From Amycolatopsis alba DSM 44262 (GTDB taxonomy: Bacteria > Actinomycetota > Actinomycetes > Mycobacteriales > Pseudonocardiaceae): a stretch of 64,000 bases of DNA. The position numbers and the translations under genes were made by a program. Shown here piece after piece: positions 59,064-64,000 of the stretch. How positions within the stretch are numbered: the first letter of the stretch is position 1; the number at the start of each line of letters is the position of its first letter. Under the pieces are notes generated by a model. It saw only the letters and a program-made list of their open reading frames with translations. It was not told the DNA's origin and ran no database searches. Location of the stretch: assembly GCF_000384215.1 (NCBI RefSeq), contig NZ_KB913032.1:5571602-5635601 (forward strand), written 5' to 3'.

Positions 59064-59124
59064 ACGGAGTAACTCCCTCCGTAATAAACATATAGCGCAT
59101 GGGGGGACTTGCCACAAGACCCCC
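59064..59124 (+). promoter_or_regulatory. helR promoter region with rifamycin-associated-element-like palindrome
   Basis: The palindrome at 59101-59124 has a GGGGG-A-CTTG left half and CAAG-A-CCCCC right half around a CCA centre. This closely resembles the rifamycin-associated element described upstream of rifamycin-inactivating and helR genes in actinomycetes. TATAGC at 59091-59096 may be the -10, placing the element at the transcription start. A second inverted repeat, ACGGAG...CTCCGT, lies at 59064-59082. Rifamycin-induced helR expression is inferred. Confidence 0.72.
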
Positions 59125-59176
59125 GTCATGCTTCAGACTCACTCGCCGTAGCCGAAACCTGGCGAAATGGGAGTCT

Positions 59177-61351
59177 GTGTCAACTCAGGGTCATGAAGAA
59201 GAGCTCCGGTCCGAACGCGACTACGTGGCCGGGCTCTACGCGCGCCTGGACGCCGAACGCGCGCGGGTGAAGGGGGAGTTCCGGGCCGCGCTCGGGGGAA
59301 CCGGCGGGACGGCCATGGAACGTGACGTCGAGGTACGCGCGCTGGGCAGGGAGTCGCGGCGGCTGGACGTCGTCGACAACGGCCTGTGCTTCGGCAGGCT
59401 GGACAGCGTCGCGGGGGAGACGTCCCACATCGGCCGCATCGGTCTCTTCGACGAGAAGAACGACTACGAACCGGTGCTGCTCGACTGGCGGGCACCGGCG
59501 GCGCGCCCGTTCTACACCGCGACCGCCGCGACGCCGGAGAAGATGCGCCGGCGTCGCCAGTTCCACACGCACGGGCGGGAGCTGCTCGGGTTCACCGACG
59601 AGGTGTTCGGCCGCCCCGGCGGCGACGCGGAAGGTGACGCGGCGCTGCTCGCGGCCGTCAACGCGCCGCGCGGCGAGGGGATGCGCGACATCGTCGCGAC
59701 GATCCAGTCCGAACAGGACGAGATCATCCGGCACGAGCACCCCGGCGTGCTCGTGATCGAGGGCGGTCCGGGTACCGGGAAGACCGTGGTGGCACTGCAC
59801 CGCGTCGCGTACCTGCTCTACACCCAGCGTGAGCGGATGGAACGCCACGGCGTGCTCGTGGTCGGGCCGAATCCGGCGTTCCTGCACCACATCGGCCGGG
59901 TGCTGCCGTCGCTGGGCGAGACCGACGTGGTGTTCATGACCACCGGCGATTTCGTCCCCGGCAAGCACGTCACCGCGGAGGACGGCCCGGAGGCGACGCG
60001 GCTCAAGGGGTCGCTGAAGATGCTGGACGTCCTCAAGGCCGCCGTCGCCGACCGTCAGCGGCTGCCGGAGGAGCCGGTGCTGATCGACCTGGCCGACGTC
60101 ACCGTGCGGATCGACGCCGAGACCGCGGACTGGGCGAGGGACGAGGCACGCAAGAGCGGTCTGCCGCACAACGAAGCGCGGGTGACGTTCATCGAGATCG
60201 TCACCTACGTGCTGACCGAGCGGGCGATCGCGCGGATCGGGCGCGGCTGGCTGTCCAGGGACGACCGCGACGAATGGGAGCGGCTGCGGAAGGACCTGCT
60301 CAAGGAACTGGCCGAGAGCGAGACGTTCACCACCGCGCTCGACACGCTGTGGCCGATCCTGACCCCCGAAAGCCTGCTGGGCTCGCTCCTCTCGTCGCCG
60401 GAACGGATTCGCGCGGCCGGCGCCGACCAGGCGTTGCTGCGGGCCGACGGGGAAGCCTGGACGGTGTCGGACATGCCGCTGCTCGACGAACTCGTCGACC
60501 TGCTCGGCCGCGACAAAAGCGCGGACCAGGCGGCGGAAAAGGCCCTCGCGCGGGAAAAGAAGGCCGAGGCCGAGTACGCCGAAGGTGTGCTGGACACGAT
60601 GAAACTCGACCGTGAGGAGATGGACGAGGACGTCATGCTGTCCGCGGAGAACCTCCTCTTCGCCGACGAACTCGCCGACCGGTTCGTCGAGCAGGACACG
60701 CGCAGCCTCGTCGAGCGTGCCTCCGCGGACCGGGACTGGACGTACCGGCACGTCGTGGTCGACGAGGCGCAGGAACTGTCCGAAATGGACTGGCGGGTGC
60801 TGATGCGGCGTTGTCCCAACCGGTCGTTCACCGTCGTCGGGGATCTGGCGCAACGCCGGTCCGAGGCCGGGGCGCGGTCGTGGGACGCGATGCTGGCGCC
60901 GTACGTGCCGGGCCGCTGGGTCTACCGGTCGCTGACGGTGAACTATCGCACGCCGTCGGAGATCATGGCCGTCGCGGCGTCGGTGCTCGCCGAATTCGCG
61001 CCCGAGGTCACGGCGCCGGAGTCGGTGCGCTCCAACGGTGTCCAGCCGTGGGCCCGTCAGGTCTCGGCGGACTCCCTGGCCGGCGCCATCGAGGAGTTCG
61101 TCAAGGACGAGGCCGGGCGTGAAGGCACCAGCGTCGTGATCGGGCCGCCGGGAGTGCCGGGGACAGTGCCCGCCTCGGAGACGAAGGGACTCGAGTTCGA
61201 CGCCGTCCTCGTCGTCGACCCCGCCCGGATCCTCGCCGACGGCCCGCGCGGCGCGGCTGAGCTCTACGTCGCCCTTACCCGCGCTACGCAGCGGCTCGGC
61301 GTCCTGCACGAGGGCGCCCTGCCTCCGGCCCTGACCGCCCTGACCCCGTAA
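59177..61351 (+). CDS. helR: RNA polymerase recycling motor ATPase HelR
   Basis: This ~724-residue UvrD-like helicase relative displaces rifamycin-bound RNA polymerase and confers tolerance. GTG 59177 (MSTQGHEEELRSERDYVAGLYARLDAERARV) follows GGGAG; the longer frame would run through the upstream palindrome. The N-terminal coiled coil inserts into polymerase channels in HelD/HelR proteins. Motifs are HIGRIGLFD...PVLLDWRAPAARPFY, Walker A VIEGGPGTGKTVVALHR, VVVDEAQELSEMDWRVLMRRC (DExx box), FTVVGDLAQRR, LTVNYRTPSEIM and C-terminal KGLEFDAVLVVDP with LYVALTRATQRLGVLHEG. HelR is preferred over HelD because of the palindrome at 59101-59124. Confidence 0.9.
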   Translation: MSTQGHEEELRSERDYVAGLYARLDAERARVKGEFRAALGGTGGTAMERDVEVRALGRESRRLDVVDNGLCFGRLDSVAGETSHIGRIGLFDEKNDYEPVLLDWRAPAARPFYTATAATPEKMRRRRQFHTHGRELLGFTDEVFGRPGGDAEGDAALLAAVNAPRGEGMRDIVATIQSEQDEIIRHEHPGVLVIEGGPGTGKTVVALHRVAYLLYTQRERMERHGVLVVGPNPAFLHHIGRVLPSLGETDVVFMTTGDFVPGKHVTAEDGPEATRLKGSLKMLDVLKAAVADRQRLPEEPVLIDLADVTVRIDAETADWARDEARKSGLPHNEARVTFIEIVTYVLTERAIARIGRGWLSRDDRDEWERLRKDLLKELAESETFTTALDTLWPILTPESLLGSLLSSPERIRAAGADQALLRADGEAWTVSDMPLLDELVDLLGRDKSADQAAEKALAREKKAEAEYAEGVLDTMKLDREEMDEDVMLSAENLLFADELADRFVEQDTRSLVERASADRDWTYRHVVVDEAQELSEMDWRVLMRRCPNRSFTVVGDLAQRRSEAGARSWDAMLAPYVPGRWVYRSLTVNYRTPSEIMAVAASVLAEFAPEVTAPESVRSNGVQPWARQVSADSLAGAIEEFVKDEAGREGTSVVIGPPGVPGTVPASETKGLEFDAVLVVDPARILADGPRGAAELYVALTRATQRLGVLHEGALPPALTALTP

Positions 61352-61445
61352 CTCGCGTGATCAGACACCGCACTCACGTGATTGGAGGCGGAACTCACGA
61401 GTTCCGCCTCCAATCACGTGAGTCACGGGTTCAGACACGCGAGTG
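61350..61445. repeat. Family B repeat cluster with perfect 25-bp stem
   Basis: Between helR and the convergent emb gene lies a perfect inverted repeat with 25-bp arms, 61372-61396 and 61399-61423, separated by two bases (ACTCACGTGATTGGAGGCGG... and complement). Single units flank it on each side (ACTCGCGTGATCAG, CAGACACGCGAGTGACG). The helR TAA stop falls in the first unit. This is the clearest candidate bidirectional terminator in the window. Confidence 0.82.
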
Positions 61446-61449
61446 ACGC

Positions 61450-64000
61450 CTAGCGGGTCGGGTCCTTGCCGTTCGGCTGCCGCGGCCCCGGACCCGGCGA
61501 CCACCAGCCGGGGACGACCTTCTCGCCGTGGATGATCGTCGGCGCGATCCCCTCGGTGAACGGTTCGACCTGCAGCAGCTGGCCCCAGGACTGGCTCGGC
61601 TGGCCGATCAGGTAGCTGGGCACCTCGGGTTCGGCGGCGACCTCTTCGAGCCAGCCGATCGGGCCGCCGTTGGTGCTGGACGCCCAGTTCGCCTCGTCGG
61701 CGACGGCGCCCGCGGTGATCCGGTATTCCGGCATCTTCGAGATGCCGTCGTGCGAGGTCACCGGCTCCACACACGGGTACACGAACGACGCGGGCCAGTC
61801 GACGTACACCGGCTTGCCCGCGATCTTCTCGGTCAGCGTGGTGAACGTCGGCACGCGCGGCGCGGACGCGGCGATCCAGCCGTCCTCGGTGAGGTCGTTG
61901 TCGACGATGTTGATCCGCACGGACGTCGTCTCGGCGGGCAGGTCGCGCAGGTTGATCCGGGTGTCGTTCCAGCCGTTGGTCCCGGCGCCCGGCGGGAGCA
62001 CGAACTGGCTGCGGACGACCTTCACGCCTTCAGGGGTGTTCACGCCGTAATCGAGGCTGACCGACGTCGGCCGCCGGGACGCGCCCGCGGTCGCGACCAC
62101 GATCTGGCCGTCCGCGGGCTTCTCGGCGAGGGCGTACCAGTCGCTGCGCAGCCGCCCGGCCCGCGTCTCGGGGTCGAGGAAGCTGCTCCACATCGGGACC
62201 TCGTCGGGTTTGAAACCGTGCGGAGGTTCCGCGAGGGGGTCCTTGTCGTCGATCGCGCGGGTGTGGAACCCGGTCTGCACGCGGCCGTTGTCCTGTTCCG
62301 GATCGGGCAGCGGCGGCGGAGTCTGCCCGGCGGGCGGCTCCTCCTTCTTGACCGGCACCGTCCGTTGTTCGGGCTGGGCCCGCAGGATGCTGGTCGCGGC
62401 GTCGCGTTCCACCATCACGTGGTCGGAGAGGTTGCAGCTCTTGCCGAACAGATGCCCGAAGTTCGCGGCGCCGAGGCTGTAGGAACCCTGCTGGTTGTGG
62501 ATCGCCCACGCCATGCTGACGAACTCGCCCCCGGCCATCAGGCCACAGACGACCACCAGCGAGAGCGACCCGAGCCGCAGCGAGCGGCTCCGTCCTTCCT
62601 GCGGTCCCGCCTGCTGGCCCGGCCGGTGCGCGCGGACGTTCTCCACGAACGCGTACACGCCGGATATCCCGGCCGCGACCAGCAGGATCGTCGACAGCGG
62701 GAGCCCGCCGATCGACGGCGCCACCGCGGTCCACTGCACGCCGAGTTTCGAGACGAACCAGAACGAGTTGGGCCCGGTCGCGGCCAGTGCGCCGACCACG
62801 AGCAGCCCGGCGAGGAACGCCGCCCGGTTCCGTCTCGACCGCAGCACCGTGGAACTGGTCGCCAGCGCGGTCAGCGCCGCCATGGCCGCGCCGACCGCGG
62901 CGAACGCGCCGAAGTGATGCGTCCACTTGGTCGGGGTCAGCGCCAGCAGCAGGAAGAACAGCGCGACCGTGCCGATCAGGCGGCGGCTGGGGCCGAGCGC
63001 GGCGCCGGGGATCCGGCCGCGGCGCAGCAGCACCACCAGACAGGTCCCGGTGCACAGCAGCACCAGCAGGACGGGGAACCGGCGTGGTACCGATCCGTCC
63101 GGAAGGCTTTCGAAGAGCAACTGGTAGCGCGCGAGTTCCTGGAACCACGACAGGTTCGGGCCGACCAGCGTGCGGATCCGGGTCGCCTCCTGGACGGTGG
63201 CGAAGGTCTGGTCGGCGAACACCACGACCAGCACCAGCAGCCCGGCGGCCAGCACCGGCGCGAGCACCGGCAGCCAGCCGTTCTCGGCGCGCTGGCGGAC
63301 CAGTTTGAACAGCGGGCGGGCGGCGACCAGGAACGGTGCGACCGCGATCAGCCCGGTCGGCGTCGCGGCCAGGGTGAACCCGGCCGCGGTGAGACCGAGC
63401 GCCAGCGGCAGCAGGCGGCGCGTCACGAGGGCGCGTTCCACCGCGCAGATCGCCAGCAGCGAGCCCAGCGCGGCGACCGGTTCCGGCCGGACACCGTTGT
63501 TGAACGGCATCCACCAGACCAGGAAGACCGCGGCCGCGGCCCAGCCCGCCGCACGGCTCATCCGGACCTGGGTGCCCAGCCGCGGCATGACCTCACGGCT
63601 GATCAGCAGCCAGCTCAGCACCCCGAGCAGGAACGACGGGAGCCGGATCCACGGCGGCACCGTGCTGACGTGCGCCATCAGCTGATAGACGTGGTAGAAC
63701 CAGCCGAACGGGGCCTCGGCGACGCCGAACCAGCGGTGGTAGTTGGTGAGATAGCCGGTTTCCTCGGCCACTCTGGACATCGTGAGGATGTAGCCGTCGT
63801 CGGAGGTGACCGGGCCGATGAAGACCCACGCGCCGAGCGCGATGATCACCGTCGCGTCGCGGGCGGTCAGCCGCCACCAGCCGACCGGCGCCCAGCGCGG
63901 CGCGCGGCGGGCGAAGCCGGAGTCCATCCGCCACACCGCGATCAGGCAGCCGATGAACGACAGCGCCGCGATCACGCCGATGATCCACTTCAGCAGGGTC
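61450..64000 (-). CDS. emb: Arabinosyltransferase of the Emb family (partial, 5' end beyond window)
   Basis: About 850 residues are visible, and the frame is still open at the right edge (TLLKWIIGVIAALSFIGCLIAVW). Emb proteins are GT-C fold membrane enzymes that add arabinose from decaprenyl-phosphoryl-arabinose to arabinogalactan or lipoarabinomannan and are ethambutol targets. Visible parts are a family loop GPVTSDDGYILTMSRVAEETGYLTNYHRWFGV, about nine further membrane segments, and a C-terminal extracytoplasmic ~350-residue region (WSSFLDPETRAGRLRSDWYAL, TFTTLTEKIAGKPVYVDWPASFVYPC) matching the Emb carbohydrate-binding end. Which paralogue (A, B or C) cannot be decided. It ends at a family B repeat. 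Confidence 0.9.
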   Translation of the reverse strand, partial: TLLKWIIGVIAALSFIGCLIAVWRMDSGFARRAPRWAPVGWWRLTARDATVIIALGAWVFIGPVTSDDGYILTMSRVAEETGYLTNYHRWFGVAEAPFGWFYHVYQLMAHVSTVPPWIRLPSFLLGVLSWLLISREVMPRLGTQVRMSRAAGWAAAAVFLVWWMPFNNGVRPEPVAALGSLLAICAVERALVTRRLLPLALGLTAAGFTLAATPTGLIAVAPFLVAARPLFKLVRQRAENGWLPVLAPVLAAGLLVLVVVFADQTFATVQEATRIRTLVGPNLSWFQELARYQLLFESLPDGSVPRRFPVLLVLLCTGTCLVVLLRRGRIPGAALGPSRRLIGTVALFFLLLALTPTKWTHHFGAFAAVGAAMAALTALATSSTVLRSRRNRAAFLAGLLVVGALAATGPNSFWFVSKLGVQWTAVAPSIGGLPLSTILLVAAGISGVYAFVENVRAHRPGQQAGPQEGRSRSLRLGSLSLVVVCGLMAGGEFVSMAWAIHNQQGSYSLGAANFGHLFGKSCNLSDHVMVERDAATSILRAQPEQRTVPVKKEEPPAGQTPPPLPDPEQDNGRVQTGFHTRAIDDKDPLAEPPHGFKPDEVPMWSSFLDPETRAGRLRSDWYALAEKPADGQIVVATAGASRRPTSVSLDYGVNTPEGVKVVRSQFVLPPGAGTNGWNDTRINLRDLPAETTSVRINIVDNDLTEDGWIAASAPRVPTFTTLTEKIAGKPVYVDWPASFVYPCVEPVTSHDGISKMPEYRITAGAVADEANWASSTNGGPIGWLEEVAAEPEVPSYLIGQPSQSWGQLLQVEPFTEGIAPTIIHGEKVVPGWWSPGPGPRQPNGKDPTR

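Overview
The window is high-GC actinobacterial chromosome and looks like Amycolatopsis or a close Pseudonocardiaceae relative. This rests on GTG/TTG starts, twin-arginine secreted enzymes, an Emb-type arabinosyltransferase (arabinan cell wall), TetR/SARP/AfsR-style regulators, a HelR rifamycin-resistance ATPase, and intergenic palindromes of a kind I associate with Amycolatopsis genomes. No tRNA, rRNA, insertion sequence, prophage or CRISPR array was seen.

Layout. 1-6080: left-edge SARP regulator fragment, secreted SH3-like protein, PhoD phosphatase, ArsR-like regulator, Tat-exported GH105-type hydrolase. 6081-12864: FolP2-like protein, NarL-family sensor kinase, SsuABC-type importer, acyl-ACP desaturase with a palindromic operator. 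13043-18102: DEAD-box helicase, class C beta-lactamase-fold hydrolase, acyl-CoA dehydrogenase. 18414-22463: a cassette of a small protein, a DUF6879 protein, a STAND NTPase with TPRs and a formyltransferase-fold protein; its first two genes are visibly less GC-rich. 22467-26512: Tex, and a chitinase with a DasR-like site in its promoter. 26805-33783: GMC oxidoreductase, Baeyer-Villiger-type monooxygenase, AlkZ-like winged-helix protein, AraC, TetR, NUDIX and a small protein.

33962-42091 is a phenylacetate degradation locus. paaI-paaK-tetR is transcribed leftward and paaZABCDE rightward from a shared region holding two TetR-like operators. 42194-45068: an ABC-F ATPase behind a three-codon leader and a stem that sequesters its ribosome site, a domain-swapped RibD, and a 30-residue cysteine-rich peptide. 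45176-54322 is mainly cobalamin synthesis: cobN under a B12 riboswitch, then cobG, cobH and a cobI-cobJ fusion from a leaderless promoter, split by a small ABC-2 exporter/XRE operon. 54313-58696: a LuxR regulator with a degenerate receiver, divergent from an XRE-nSTAND-WD40 membrane protein. 59177-64000: helR behind a rifamycin-associated-element-like palindrome, then the 3' part of an emb arabinosyltransferase gene running off the right edge.

Convergent gene pairs in this window are either within 3 bp or overlapping, or separated by about 100-320 bp. Every one of the six longer gaps is filled by one of two repeat families (GCGAAAGTGGC-type palindromes, or ACTCACGTGATTGGAGGCGG-type units), which suggests they act as bidirectional terminators or 3'-end elements.
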